Position numbers and translations under genes: made by a program. A stretch of 49,398 nucleotides of DNA from contig JBNPEA010000093.1 in NCBI GenBank assembly GCA_051117315.1, forward strand, positions 1 through 49,398, given 5' to 3'. Source of the DNA: Salinarimonas sp051117315. GTDB lineage: Bacteria; Pseudomonadota; Alphaproteobacteria; Rhizobiales; Beijerinckiaceae. Shown one piece after another: positions 41,074-49,398 of the stretch; within the stretch, counting starts at the first letter, position 1; each line of letters opens with the position of its first letter. The notes under the pieces are model-generated. The model made no database searches. It was not told where the DNA came from and saw only the letters and a program-made list of their open reading frames with translations.

Positions 41074-41928
41074 TCAGCCCGCCGGCGTCATGTCGAGGCC
41101 GAACCACTTCTCCGACAGCTCCTTGACGGTGCCGTCGGCGATGGCCTCCTCGATCGCCGTGGTGAACATGTCGCGCAGCTCGCCGCCGTCCTTGCGCAGG
41201 CCGACCGCCACGCCGCGGCCGAGCACGCCGCCCGACAGGCCCGGGCCGACGATCTTCATCTCGGCGAATTCGGGCTTCTGCATCGTGGCGTTGAAGGCGG
41301 AATGCGCGGCGAAGATGCCGTCGAGACGCCCGGCCGAGAGGTCGAGATCGTGCTGCTCGGTGGTGCCGTACTCGCGGATCTCGACGATGTCGGCGAGGTA
41401 TTCGGTGAGGAAGTTCGCGTTGGTGGTCGAGCCCTGGACGCCGATCACCTTGCCCTCGAGCAGCGGCGTCCACTCGGCGATCAGCGCCTCGACCGCCTCG
41501 GGATCGCTGTCGAGCGACAGCCGGCCCTCGCCGGGAAGGTCGGCGAGCGGGCTGTCGGCCATCACCGCGAGCCCGTGCGGGCCGCCGGCGTAGGAGCGCG
41601 AGAAGTCGATCACCTCGAGCCGCTGGTCGGTGATGTTCATGCCCGCCATGATGGCGTCGTACTTGCCGGCCTGGAGCGCGGGGATGATGCCGGCCCAGTC
41701 CTGCACCACGATCTCGCACGTGACTTCCATGCGCGCGCACAGGTCGTTGGCGAGATCGATCTCGAAGCCGGCGAGCGAGCCGTCCGCGTTCGAGAAGTTC
41801 CACGGCGCATAGGCGCCCTCCGTCGCGATGCGGATCGTCCGTTCCTGCGCCGTCGCCGGCGCCGCCGCCATGGCGAGCGCCAGAACGGCACCCGCGAGCC
41901 CCGGCCCGAGGGCCTTCGACTTCCACAT
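41074..41928 (-). CDS. Amino-acid/guanidino-compound binding protein 1 (SBP_bac_3 family)
   Basis: 284 aa. Signal peptide 1-27 (ALAMAAAPATA before QE), then IATEGAYAPWNFSNADGSLAGFEIDLANDLC, the family-3 N-lobe, and KVIGVQGSTTNANFL in the hinge region, with R-x-G-T-T anion contacts. Very similar to the second binding protein encoded upstream. First gene after a strong terminator and a structured leader, but in line with the permease genes. Likely ligand: arginine, an opine, agmatine or another guanidine. Confidence 0.92.
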   Translation of the reverse strand: MWKSKALGPGLAGAVLALAMAAAPATAQERTIRIATEGAYAPWNFSNADGSLAGFEIDLANDLCARMEVTCEIVVQDWAGIIPALQAGKYDAIMAGMNITDQRLEVIDFSRSYAGGPHGLAVMADSPLADLPGEGRLSLDSDPEAVEALIAEWTPLLEGKVIGVQGSTTNANFLTEYLADIVEIREYGTTEQHDLDLSAGRLDGIFAAHSAFNATMQKPEFAEMKIVGPGLSGGVLGRGVAVGLRKDGGELRDMFTTAIEEAIADGTVKELSEKWFGLDMTPAG

Positions 41929-42094
41929 GGTCTCGTTCCCCTCTGGAGGGATCCGCTTCCCACGGATCTCCTGTCCCCGGGTGCTCGCGGCACCCGTTGC
42001 TGCCTACCTAACAGGCAGGGTGTGCGGGCTGGCAAGCACAACTTTTTTGCGGCGGAGGCGGCAATTCGCTCAAAAAAGCAGCGTCGAAACGAAA
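41929..42094 (-). promoter_or_regulatory. Structured leader of binding protein 1
   Basis: Three separate hairpins: CTGCCT/AGGCAG (42000-42018), CGGGTGC/GCACCCG (41978-41996) and GATCCG/CGGATC (about 41949-41970). The first may be an operator near a weak promoter (TTGCCA with 17-bp spacing to GTTAGG). This region also carries AT-rich runs (TTTTTT twice) unusual for the window. No small gene seen. Confidence 0.45.
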
Positions 42095-42121
42095 GGTGGC
42101 GGAGCGCCAGGCTCCGCCACC
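42095..42121 (-). terminator. Terminator after binding protein 2
   Basis: Perfect 11-bp stem GGTGGCGGAGC/GCTCCGCCACC with five-base loop, then TTTCGTTT. It lies 34 bp after the stop. It should reduce read-through from the ureohydrolase/SBP2 message into SBP1 and the permeases. Confidence 0.85.
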
Positions 42122-42154
42122 AAGATCAGGAGCCTCGCAGGCTCGGCCGCGCGC

Positions 42155-43000
42155 TCACATGGCGGGCGTCAGGTCGGTGCCGAACCACTTCTCGGACAGC
42201 GACTTGATGGTGCCGTCGGCGGCGGCAGCGGCGATCGCCTCGTCGAAACGCGCGCGCAGCGCCTCGTCCTCCTGGCGGATGCCGACTCCCACGCCACGGC
42301 CGAGGATGCCCCCGACGTATCCCGGGCCGACGATCGAGAACTCGCCCTGGAACTCCGGCTTCTGCATCGTCGCCTCGAGGGTCGGCGCGTCGGCGAGCAC
42401 CGCATCGATGCGGCCGGCCTGCAGGTCGAGGTCGTGCTGCTCGGTGGTGCCGTACTCACGGATCTCCGCGACGTCGGCGAGGTACTCGCGGGCGAAGTTG
42501 GCGTGCGTGGTCGAGCCCTGGACGCCGATCGCCTTGCCCTCGAGCAGCGGCTTCACCTCGTCGAGCGCGGCCATGGCGGCGTCGGTGCTCGTGTCGAGGT
42601 TGAAGCGCTCGCCGGTGCCGGGCATGTCGGCGAGATCCGAGCCGTTGGGCACCAGGAAACCGTTCGGCGAGAGCGTGTAGGGGCTGGAGAAGGAGATCAC
42701 CTCCTCGCGCTCCGCGGTGATCGACATGCCGGCCATGATGGCGTCGTAGCGCCCGGCGGTCAGGCCCGGGATGATGCCGTTCCAGTCCTGCGCGACGATT
42801 TCGCAATCGGCGCCCATGCGCTCGCACAGGTCGCGGGCGAGCTCGATCTCGAAGCCGTCGAGCGTGCCGTCGGGATTGGAGAAGTTCCACGGCGCATAGG
42901 CGCCCTCGGTCGCGATGGTGACCCGGTCCTGCGCCGTGGCGGCGCCGAGCGCGAAGGCCGAGGCGGCGACCGCCAGGCCGAGCGTCTTGAGAAAGCGCAT
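42155..43000 (-). CDS. Amino-acid/guanidino-compound binding protein 2 (SBP_bac_3 family)
   Basis: 281 aa. Signal peptide 1-23 (ASAFALGAATA before QD). Paralogue of SBP1: the block IATEGAYAPWNFSNPDG, the QDWNGIIPGLTAGRYDAIMAGM block and EYGTTEQHDLDLQAGRID are nearly the same in both. It has no permease of its own, so it probably shares the downstream membrane complex and broadens specificity. An AGAGGG site precedes ATG 43000. Confidence 0.92.
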   Translation of the reverse strand: MRFLKTLGLAVAASAFALGAATAQDRVTIATEGAYAPWNFSNPDGTLDGFEIELARDLCERMGADCEIVAQDWNGIIPGLTAGRYDAIMAGMSITAEREEVISFSSPYTLSPNGFLVPNGSDLADMPGTGERFNLDTSTDAAMAALDEVKPLLEGKAIGVQGSTTHANFAREYLADVAEIREYGTTEQHDLDLQAGRIDAVLADAPTLEATMQKPEFQGEFSIVGPGYVGGILGRGVGVGIRQEDEALRARFDEAIAAAAADGTIKSLSEKWFGTDLTPAM

Positions 43001-43101
43001 GTTATTATTCCCTCTCATGTCTTGATTTTCCGGCCCCGAACGGGCGGGCGGGCCCCCTCGGCCCGCGGATGGCGCAACTGAAGCCGCTCGCGTGCCCGTG
43101 G

Positions 43102-44145
43102 TCAATCGCCCAGCGAAGGGGCGCGGCTCGTCAGCGCGAGAATCTCGAGCAGCATCTGCCCGGCGACGTGGGCGGTGTTGGTGGTGGCGTCGTATTGCGG
43201 CGCGACCTCGACCACGTCCCCGCCGACGATGTCGAGCCCGGCGCAACCGCGCATCAGCGCGAGCACCTCGCGCGGGGTGAGCCCGCCGACCTCGGGCGTG
43301 CCGGTCCCCGGCGCGAAGGCGGGATCGATGGAGTCGATGTCGAAGGAGAGGTAGGTCGGCCCGTCGCCGACGACGGCGCGTGCGCGCTCGACGATGGCGG
43401 GGATGCCCAGCGTATCGACCTCCTCGGCGTGGATCATGGTCATGCCGCTCTCGGTGGAGAACTCCCACAGCCAGTCCGCCGAGCCGCGGATGCCGATCTG
43501 GATCGTGCGCTCGGGATCGAGCACGCCGTCGAGCACCGCCTGGCGGAACGGGCCGCCGTGGTGGAACTTCGAGCCCTCGTAGGGGCCGGACGTGTCGGCG
43601 TGGGCGTCGATGTGGATCATGCCGACCGGCCGGCGCGCGCCCACCGCCTTGAGGATCGGCAGCGAGATCGAGTGGTCCCCGCCCACCGCCAGCGTGCGCA
43701 CGCCCGCCTCGACGATGCGGCGCGCGAAGGCCTCGATGTCGGCGTGGCAGCGCTCGAGCGAGAAGCGGCTCTCCATCGGCACGTCGCCCACGTCGGCGAC
43801 CCGCAGCTCGTAGGTCGGCAGCGCCTTGAGGACGTGCTCGTACGGGCCGATCCGCTCGATGGCGCGCACGGCGCGCGGGCCGAAGCGGGTGCCGGAGCGG
43901 TTGGTGACGCCGAGATCCATCGGAACGCCGAAGATCGCCACGTCGAGATCGGAGAAGCCCTCCTCGAGCGCGTTCGGGCGGTAGGGTGCGCCGAGGAAGG
44001 TCGCGACATCGGCGAACGGCCAGCGGCGCCGCTCGCCGTCGCGGAACTGGGTGTCGGCCACGGCCTTGAAGGCGGGATCCCAGATGTCGCCGCCCTTGGC
44101 GTCGCCGTAGCGGGCGCGCAGGCGCGCGAGCTTGTCCTCGTCCAT
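43102..44145 (-). CDS. Agmatinase-family ureohydrolase (agmatinase / guanidinobutyrase type)
   Basis: 347 aa. Hydrolyses a guanidino group to urea at a two-metal (Mn or Ni) site. Ligand motifs GGDHSI, HIDAHADT and SFDIDSIDPAFAPG are intact. The first ~50 residues are a family extension found in guanidinobutyrase/guanidinopropionase-like members. ATG 44145 is the best start; frame is open upstream but overlaps likely promoter DNA. It heads the unit with two binding proteins and an ABC importer, so import and hydrolysis of one compound are likely. Exact substrate not decided. Confidence 0.9.
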   Translation of the reverse strand: MDEDKLARLRARYGDAKGGDIWDPAFKAVADTQFRDGERRRWPFADVATFLGAPYRPNALEEGFSDLDVAIFGVPMDLGVTNRSGTRFGPRAVRAIERIGPYEHVLKALPTYELRVADVGDVPMESRFSLERCHADIEAFARRIVEAGVRTLAVGGDHSISLPILKAVGARRPVGMIHIDAHADTSGPYEGSKFHHGGPFRQAVLDGVLDPERTIQIGIRGSADWLWEFSTESGMTMIHAEEVDTLGIPAIVERARAVVGDGPTYLSFDIDSIDPAFAPGTGTPEVGGLTPREVLALMRGCAGLDIVGGDVVEVAPQYDATTNTAHVAGQMLLEILALTSRAPSLGD

Positions 44146-44423
44146 GTCGATCGGCTCCGATGCGTCGTCTCGCGCGATCGAAGCACGGAGGCGGGCGGCG
44201 GGGAAGGGCACCCCGGACAGGCGATCGCCGCACGCCGCCGGTGCGCCGCGCCGGATGATGCGTTTGCAAGTATCATGTGCTGCGCCGCGCGGGCACGCGG
44301 TCGGTCCTGGGGCGTGACATCCCCGCGGTGATCCCATAGGAATATGCATCAGCATCCAAGCCGGGTGCGCGCGCCGCCGATCGAAGAGGGGACGCGGCGC
44401 GCGTCGACGGGAGGCACGAGGCC
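44146..44423. other. Divergent intergenic region, ureohydrolase / iorA
   Basis: 278 bp with no gene. An AT-rich stretch around 44264-44280 and another at 44336-44353 (AGGAATATGCATCAGCAT) may hold the two promoters; no confident -35/-10 pair was found. The iorA ribosome site is GGGAGGCACGAGGCC. Confidence 0.4.
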
Positions 44424-46577
44424 ATGGCGGAACGCTCGTTCGCGCGCGAGGTCGAGGACCTGAAGCTCGGAGACGGCGAGGTCTTCCGGGGGGAGGGCAT
44501 CCTCGCCATCACCAAGGCGCTCCTGCAGGCGGGCGTCTCCTATGTCGGCGGCTACCAGGGCGCGCCGATCTCGCACCTGATGGACGTGCTCGCGGACGCC
44601 AAGGACGTGCTCGACGAGCTCGGCGTGCATTTCGAGAGCTCGGCCTCCGAGGCGACCGCCGCGGCCACCCTCGCCGCCTCGGTGATGTACCCGATCCGCG
44701 GCGCGGTGACCTTCAAGTCGACCGTGGGCACCAACGTCGCCTCCGACGCGCTCGCCAACCTCGCCTCGGGCGGGGTGACCGGCGGGGCGATGATCATCGT
44801 CGGCGAGGATTACGGCGAGGGCTCCTCGATCATGCAGGAGCGCTCTCATGCGTTCGCGATGAAGTCGCAGATCTGGCTGCTCGACCCGCGCCCCAACCTC
44901 GAGACCATCGTGAAGATGGTGGAAGAAGGCTTCGAGCTCTCGGAAGTCTCGAACACGCCCGTCATGCTGGAGGTGCGCATCCGCACCTGCCACGTCCACG
45001 GACACTTCAGGACGAAGGACAACAGGAAGCCGGGCTTCACCCTGCGCCAGGCGCTGGAGAGCCCGAAGCGCGACGTCAGCCGCATCGTGCTGCCGCCCGC
45101 CTCCTATCTGCACGAGAAGGAGAAGGTCGAGACGCGCTGGCCCGCGGCGGTCCAGTTTATCAAGGACCGCAAGCTCAACGAGCATTTCGGGCCCGACGAG
45201 GGCGAGACCGGCATCATCGTCCAGGGCGGCATGTTCAACAACACGATGCGCGCGCTCCAGATCCTGGGGCTCGCGGACGTCTACGGCAACTCGGTCATCC
45301 CGGTGCACGTGCTCAACGTCACCTACCCGCTGATCGACGACGAGCTCGCCGCCTTCTGCGCCGGCAAGCAGGCGGTGCTGATGGTGGAGGAGGGCCAGCC
45401 CGAGTTCCTGGAGCAGGCGCTCGCGCACATCCTGCGCAAGCGCGACATCCAGACGAAGCTGTCCGGCAAGGACGTGCTGCCCATGGCGGGCGAGTACACG
45501 ACGCAGGTGCTGCTGAAGGGGCTCAAGGCCTTCTTCGCCGATCACCAGCGCCCGCTGCTCGGCAACGAGCCGCCGATCCCGGACCCGGAGCCGGTGCTCT
45601 CCGACCCGACCGTGAAGGCGCTCGCCGAGGTCGTTCCGCCGCGTCCGCCGGGTTTCTGCACGGGCTGCCCCGAGCGGCCGATCTTCGCGGCGATGAAGCT
45701 CGTCGAGAAGGAGCACGGCCAGCACCACGTCGCCGCCGACATCGGCTGCCACCTGTTCTCGATCCTGCCGCCCTTCGACATCGGCGCGACGACCATGGGC
45801 TACGGGCTCGGTCCCGCCTCGGCCTCGGCCTTCAACGTGGAGGCGGACAAGCGCTCGATCTCGATCATGGGAGACGGCGGGTTCTGGCACAACGGGCTGA
45901 ACTCGTCTGTCGGCAACGCCGTCTACAACAAGCACGACGGCGTCATCATGATCGTCGACAACTACTACTCGGCCGCCACCGGCGGGCAGGACATCATGTC
46001 CTCGCGCGCCGACAGCAAGCGGCGGGCGACGAACAACACCATCGTCGACGCGGTAAAGGGCGTGGGCGTCAAGTGGGTGCGCCAGATCGACCACACCTAC
46101 GACGTCGCCAAGATGCGAGACACGCTCGCCGAGGCGCTGACCACGACGGAGAAGGGCCCCAAGGTCATCGTCGCCTCCTCCGAATGCATGCTCAACAAGC
46201 AGCGCCGGGTGAAGCCGCTCCTCGCCAAGGCGGCCAAGGAGGGCAAGCGCCTGGTGCGCGAGCGCTTCGGCGTCGACGAGGACGTCTGCACGGGCGATCA
46301 CGCCTGCATCCGGCTGTCGGGCTGCCCCTCGCTGTCGATGAAGCACCTCGACGACCCGCTGCGGGACGACCCCGTCGCCTCGATCGACCAGACCTGCGTC
46401 GGCTGCGGCAATTGCGGCGAGGTGGCGGAGGCGGCCGTGCTGTGCCCGTCCTTCTACCGGGCGGACGTCATCGTGAACCCGACGCGGCTCGACCGCGTCC
46501 GCGCCCGGGTGCGCCGGTCCGTCATCTCCTGGCTCGCCGCGCGCCGTGACCGGCGCCGCATCGCCTTCCCGGGCTGA
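44424..46577 (+). CDS. iorA: Indolepyruvate ferredoxin oxidoreductase, alpha subunit
   Basis: 717 aa. Converts aryl pyruvates from aromatic amino-acid transamination to aryl-acetyl-CoA using TPP, CoA and an iron-sulfur acceptor. The N-terminal pyrimidine-binding domain (GEGILAITKALLQAGVSYVGGYQGAP), the TPP domain with GDGGFWHNGLNSSVGNA, and a C-terminal ferredoxin-like part with CTGDHACIRLSGCP and TCVGCGNCGEV...LCP are visible. Cysteines for the clusters are present. It is 11 bp from iorB. Confidence 0.94.
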   Translation: MAERSFAREVEDLKLGDGEVFRGEGILAITKALLQAGVSYVGGYQGAPISHLMDVLADAKDVLDELGVHFESSASEATAAATLAASVMYPIRGAVTFKSTVGTNVASDALANLASGGVTGGAMIIVGEDYGEGSSIMQERSHAFAMKSQIWLLDPRPNLETIVKMVEEGFELSEVSNTPVMLEVRIRTCHVHGHFRTKDNRKPGFTLRQALESPKRDVSRIVLPPASYLHEKEKVETRWPAAVQFIKDRKLNEHFGPDEGETGIIVQGGMFNNTMRALQILGLADVYGNSVIPVHVLNVTYPLIDDELAAFCAGKQAVLMVEEGQPEFLEQALAHILRKRDIQTKLSGKDVLPMAGEYTTQVLLKGLKAFFADHQRPLLGNEPPIPDPEPVLSDPTVKALAEVVPPRPPGFCTGCPERPIFAAMKLVEKEHGQHHVAADIGCHLFSILPPFDIGATTMGYGLGPASASAFNVEADKRSISIMGDGGFWHNGLNSSVGNAVYNKHDGVIMIVDNYYSAATGGQDIMSSRADSKRRATNNTIVDAVKGVGVKWVRQIDHTYDVAKMRDTLAEALTTTEKGPKVIVASSECMLNKQRRVKPLLAKAAKEGKRLVRERFGVDEDVCTGDHACIRLSGCPSLSMKHLDDPLRDDPVASIDQTCVGCGNCGEVAEAAVLCPSFYRADVIVNPTRLDRVRARVRRSVISWLAARRDRRRIAFPG

Positions 46578-46588
46578 GGACGCGTGCG

Positions 46589-48136
46589 ATGACCCGCCAC
46601 GAGACCTTCGCGACCGCGCTCTCCACCGACCGACCGATCACGCTCGCGATCCTCGCCATGGGCGGGCAGGGCGGCGGCGTGCTGGCCGACTGGATCGTCG
46701 GCATGGCGGAGGCGCAGGGCTGGACGGCGCAGTCCACCTCCGTCCCCGGCGTCGCCCAGCGCACGGGCGCGACGATCTACTACATCGAGATGGTGAAGGC
46801 GCCGCCGGGCGCGGAGCCGATCCTGGCGCTCATGCCCACGCCCGGCGACGTCGACGTGGTGCTCGCCGCCGAGTTCATGGAGGCGGGCCGCTCGATCCTG
46901 CGCGGGCTCGTCACCCCCGACCGCACGACGCTGATCGCGTCGACCCACCGCGCCTATGCCGTCGCCGAGAAGCAGAAGCCCGGCGACGGCGCGGCGGATC
47001 CACAGGCGGTGGTGAAGGCGTCCGGCGTCGCGGCGAAGCGGGTGATCGCCTCGGACCTGGACGCGCTCGCGGCGCGCAACGGCAGCGTCGTCTCCGCCGC
47101 CTTGTTCGGCTCGCTCGCGGGGGCGGACGTGCTGCCCTTCCCGCGCGAGGCGTTCGAGGACGCGATCAATGCCGGCGGCAAGGGCGTGGGTGCGAGCCTG
47201 AAGGCCTTCTCGGCCGCCTTCGACCGGGCGCGCGACCCCGAGGCGCACGCCGAGCCGCCGGCGCCGGCGAAGCCAGATCCGCTCCGCGACGTGGGCCATC
47301 CCGGCTACGACGCGCTGCTGGCGCGGCTGCGCGCGGACTTTCCCGTGGAGGCGCAGCCGCTCCTCGCCGCCGGGCTGCGCAAGGTGGTGGACTTCCAGGA
47401 CCTCGCCTATGGCGGCGCCTATCTCGACCGGATGCGCGACCTCCTCGCCGCGGACCGAGCGGCCGGCGGCGGGGCGCAGGGCCACGCCTTCACAGCGGCC
47501 TGCGCCAAGTATCTCGCGGTGGCCATGGCCTACGACGACGTCATCCGCGTCGCTGATCTCAAGACCCGCGCCAGCCGCCACGAGCGGGTCGTGCGCGAGG
47601 TCGGCGTGAAGGAGGGCGAGATCCTCTACACGACCGAGTTCATGCATCCGCGCATGGAGGAGGTGATCGGCACCCTGCCCGCCGGCCTGGGCCGCCGGCT
47701 CGAGGCGCGGCCCGGGCTGGTGAGGCGCCTCGACCGCGTCGTCTCCCGCGGGTGGCGGGTGCGCACGGGGACGATCCGCTGGTATCTCGCCCTCTACGCC
47801 GTGGCAGGATTGAAGCGTATGCGCCTGAAGACGCTGCGCCATTCTCGGGAGACGGCGCATATCGACGCCTGGCTCGGCCGGGCGCTCGACGTGCTGCCGC
47901 GACACTATCCGCTCGCCGTCGAGATCGTCGGCTGCCGCCGCCTGGTGAAGGGCTATTCGGACACCCACGCCCGCGGCGAGGCCAAGTTCGACAAGGTGCT
48001 CGCCGCCGTGCCCCTGCTCGTCGCCCGCGACGACGGGGCCGACTGGCTGCGCCGGCTGAAGCAGGCCGCGCTGATGGACGAGGAGGGCATCGCGCTCGAC
48101 GGCGCGCTGAAGACGGTGGCGTCGCTGGAGGACTGA
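46589..48136 (+). CDS. iorB: Indolepyruvate oxidoreductase beta-subunit family protein, long form (with DUF6537-like C-terminus)
   Basis: 515 aa, against ~200 aa for archaeal IorB. The first ~200 residues are the gamma-type domain (AMGGQGGGVLADWIVGMAE, STSVPGVAQRTGATIYYIE). The remaining ~300 match the C-terminal part found in proteobacterial long IorB proteins, rich in helices and with MHPRMEEVIGTLP and ARGEAKFDKVLA; its role is unclear. Start ATG 46589. Confidence 0.9.
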   Translation: MTRHETFATALSTDRPITLAILAMGGQGGGVLADWIVGMAEAQGWTAQSTSVPGVAQRTGATIYYIEMVKAPPGAEPILALMPTPGDVDVVLAAEFMEAGRSILRGLVTPDRTTLIASTHRAYAVAEKQKPGDGAADPQAVVKASGVAAKRVIASDLDALAARNGSVVSAALFGSLAGADVLPFPREAFEDAINAGGKGVGASLKAFSAAFDRARDPEAHAEPPAPAKPDPLRDVGHPGYDALLARLRADFPVEAQPLLAAGLRKVVDFQDLAYGGAYLDRMRDLLAADRAAGGGAQGHAFTAACAKYLAVAMAYDDVIRVADLKTRASRHERVVREVGVKEGEILYTTEFMHPRMEEVIGTLPAGLGRRLEARPGLVRRLDRVVSRGWRVRTGTIRWYLALYAVAGLKRMRLKTLRHSRETAHIDAWLGRALDVLPRHYPLAVEIVGCRRLVKGYSDTHARGEAKFDKVLAAVPLLVARDDGADWLRRLKQAALMDEEGIALDGALKTVASLED

Positions 48137-48189
48137 GGAGCGCCGCGGGGTGGCTTCACCCCGCGAGCGCCTCGCGTATAGTGCGCCGC

Positions 48190-48849
48190 ATGAGCGCAGA
48201 TCCGCGAGGCGAGCCGTCCTGGGCGCGACGGCAGCACGGCGTCACCTACCTGGTCTGGGTCCTGCTCGCGGTCGCGGCGGGCGGATCCGCCTGGGTCGGC
48301 AACTGGAGCACCGTCTTCGTGACGCTCGCGACCTTCGCGCTGACGCTGCTACCGATCCTGGCGCAGGACTGGACCGGCGTGCGGCTCCCGGAGGGCTTCG
48401 TCGCGGCTGTCGCGGCGTTCATCGTCGGCACGCTCTTTCTCGGCGAGGTCGGCGACTTCTACGAGCGGTTCTGGTGGTGGGACGTGCTGATGCACAGCGG
48501 CTCGGCGGTCGGCTTCGGCATGATCGGCACCGTGCTCGTGCTCCTGGTCGTGCGCGGCGATCGCCTCCGGGCGCCGCCCTTCCTCGGGGGGCTCCTCGCC
48601 TTCAGCTTCGCGGTCGCGATCGGCACGCTGTGGGAGATCTTCGAGTACGCGATGGATCAGATCTTCGGCCTGAACATGCAGAAGTCGGGCCTACGGGACA
48701 CGATGTGGGACCTGATCGTCGATTGCGTCGGCGGTCTCGTCGGCGCGATCGCCGGATACGGCTACCTTCGCGGGCACAAGAGCGGCCGGCTCACGCGCGC
48801 GATCGCGCGCTTCGTCGAGGACAACCTGCGCCGTCGCGACGGCGCCTGA
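48190..48849 (+). CDS. DUF2238-like integral membrane protein
   Basis: 219 aa with about six membrane segments. The conserved WWDVLMHSGSAVGFGMIG and GTLWEIFEYAMDQIFGLNMQKSGLRDTMWDL blocks, with His, Glu, Glu and Asp in helices, match the YjdF/DUF2238 family of unknown function. Gap of 53 bp from iorB; convergent with marR. Confidence 0.82.
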   Translation: MSADPRGEPSWARRQHGVTYLVWVLLAVAAGGSAWVGNWSTVFVTLATFALTLLPILAQDWTGVRLPEGFVAAVAAFIVGTLFLGEVGDFYERFWWWDVLMHSGSAVGFGMIGTVLVLLVVRGDRLRAPPFLGGLLAFSFAVAIGTLWEIFEYAMDQIFGLNMQKSGLRDTMWDLIVDCVGGLVGAIAGYGYLRGHKSGRLTRAIARFVEDNLRRRDGA

Positions 48850-48865
48850 GGCGCGGCGGGCGCGC

Positions 48866-49306
48866 TCAGAGGTCGTGCTTCCTGATGTTGCCCAGCACCT
48901 TGTGCAGGGTCGAGACGAAGGCCTGGTACTCGGCGTCGTCCACGCCCTCGAACATGTCGCAGAACCGCTCGTACATCATGGGCCAGACGGCGGCGAAGGC
49001 GTCGCGGCCGGCCTCGGTGATGGAGATCTCGCGCACGCGCAGGTCGCCCTCGCGCGGGCGCCGGCGGACGAGGCCCTGCTCCTCCAGCGCATCGAGCGTG
49101 CGGCTCGTTGTCGACTGCTCGGTGACGGCGAAGATCGAGAGCTCGTTGACCGTCAGTGCCGAGGAGACCGAGAGCACGGCGAGGACGCGCATCCGGGTCG
49201 TCGTCATGTCGTAGGCGCGCAGCGCCTCGGCGAGGTCCGTGTTCCAGCGGGCGGCGATGCGATTGACGAGGTAGGGCGCGAAGGAGGCGAGGCCGATCTC
49301 GCCCAT
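48866..49306 (-). CDS. MarR-family transcriptional regulator
   Basis: 146 aa, the normal length. Winged-helix core ALTVNELSIFAVTEQSTTSRTLDALEEQGLVRRRPREGDLRVREISITEAG is clear, with the recognition helix followed by the wing and its conserved D-R. It may control the convergent iorAB or genes off the right edge. The 92 bp upstream to the window end show no further gene. Confidence 0.92.
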   Translation of the reverse strand: MGEIGLASFAPYLVNRIAARWNTDLAEALRAYDMTTTRMRVLAVLSVSSALTVNELSIFAVTEQSTTSRTLDALEEQGLVRRRPREGDLRVREISITEAGRDAFAAVWPMMYERFCDMFEGVDDAEYQAFVSTLHKVLGNIRKHDL

Positions 49307-49398
49307 GCTCGGCGGATGCGCCCGGGCCGGCGCGCCGCGCGCGAGGACCGTGCGCTCGAGGCCGCGGCGCGTCCGCTTGGTTCGTCGCGCCTGCGGCT

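Noticed and set aside
1..49398. tRNA, rRNA, CRISPR arrays, insertion sequences and prophage genes
   Set aside because: I looked for cloverleaf-like segments, regular direct repeats, transposase motifs and phage genes and saw none.

Overview
The window is about 49 kb of very GC-rich DNA, densely coding on both strands with many 4-bp ATGA start/stop overlaps. The gene content suggests an alphaproteobacterial chromosome, probably Hyphomicrobiales: TRAP and ABC uptake systems, an IorA/long IorB pair, YciB, DUF3750 and an UrtABCDE-like transporter. The genus cannot be fixed from the sequence. I found no rRNA, tRNA, CRISPR array, insertion sequence or prophage.

Region 1 (1-6592) is a pyrimidine-acid block. 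On the minus strand run an XRE-type regulator, a complete TRAP transporter (dctP, dctQ, dctM), pyrK and a pyrD cut by the left edge; pyrC lies divergently on the plus strand. An NAD-linked (class 1B) dihydroorotate dehydrogenase, dihydroorotase and a dedicated importer under one regulator look more like orotate/dihydroorotate uptake and use than housekeeping biosynthesis.

Region 2 (6597-18130) is the most striking part. It is one long minus-strand unit, in transcription order: promoter, leader with terminator, amiC (cytosolic amide sensor), amiR (ANTAR antiterminator), a second leader with two tandem hairpin/terminator units, a Tat-exported binding protein, a five-gene branched-chain/urea-type ABC transporter, aliphatic amidase amiE, a MoxR-type AAA+ ATPase and a VWA partner. 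The leaders carry hairpins with hexanucleotide loops like the known ANTAR target RNA. The simplest reading is amide-induced antitermination acting at two places, with hairpins after the two abundant soluble products (binding protein and amidase) setting stoichiometry.

Region 3 (18137-28468) is mixed metabolism: a flavoprotein monooxygenase divergent from a beta-hydroxyacid dehydrogenase, a PIN/HTH toxin-antitoxin-like pair, tyrS, a fused enoyl-CoA hydratase/3-hydroxyacyl-CoA dehydrogenase, a molybdopterin oxidoreductase and a PCMT-like methyltransferase.

Region 4 (28531-38790) holds an S45 acylase overlapping a GH3-type acyl-amido synthetase, a dienelactone-hydrolase-family protein, yciB, uvrD, a DUF3750 protein, an M15 peptidase-like protein and a small membrane protein. 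Intergenic palindromic repeats occur here and at 20.6 kb.

Region 5 (38771-44145) is a polar-amino-acid ABC transporter with two paralogous binding proteins behind an agmatinase-family ureohydrolase, apparently an uptake and hydrolysis unit for a guanidino compound or arginine relative. Region 6 (44424-49306) holds iorA-iorB, a DUF2238-like membrane protein and a MarR regulator.
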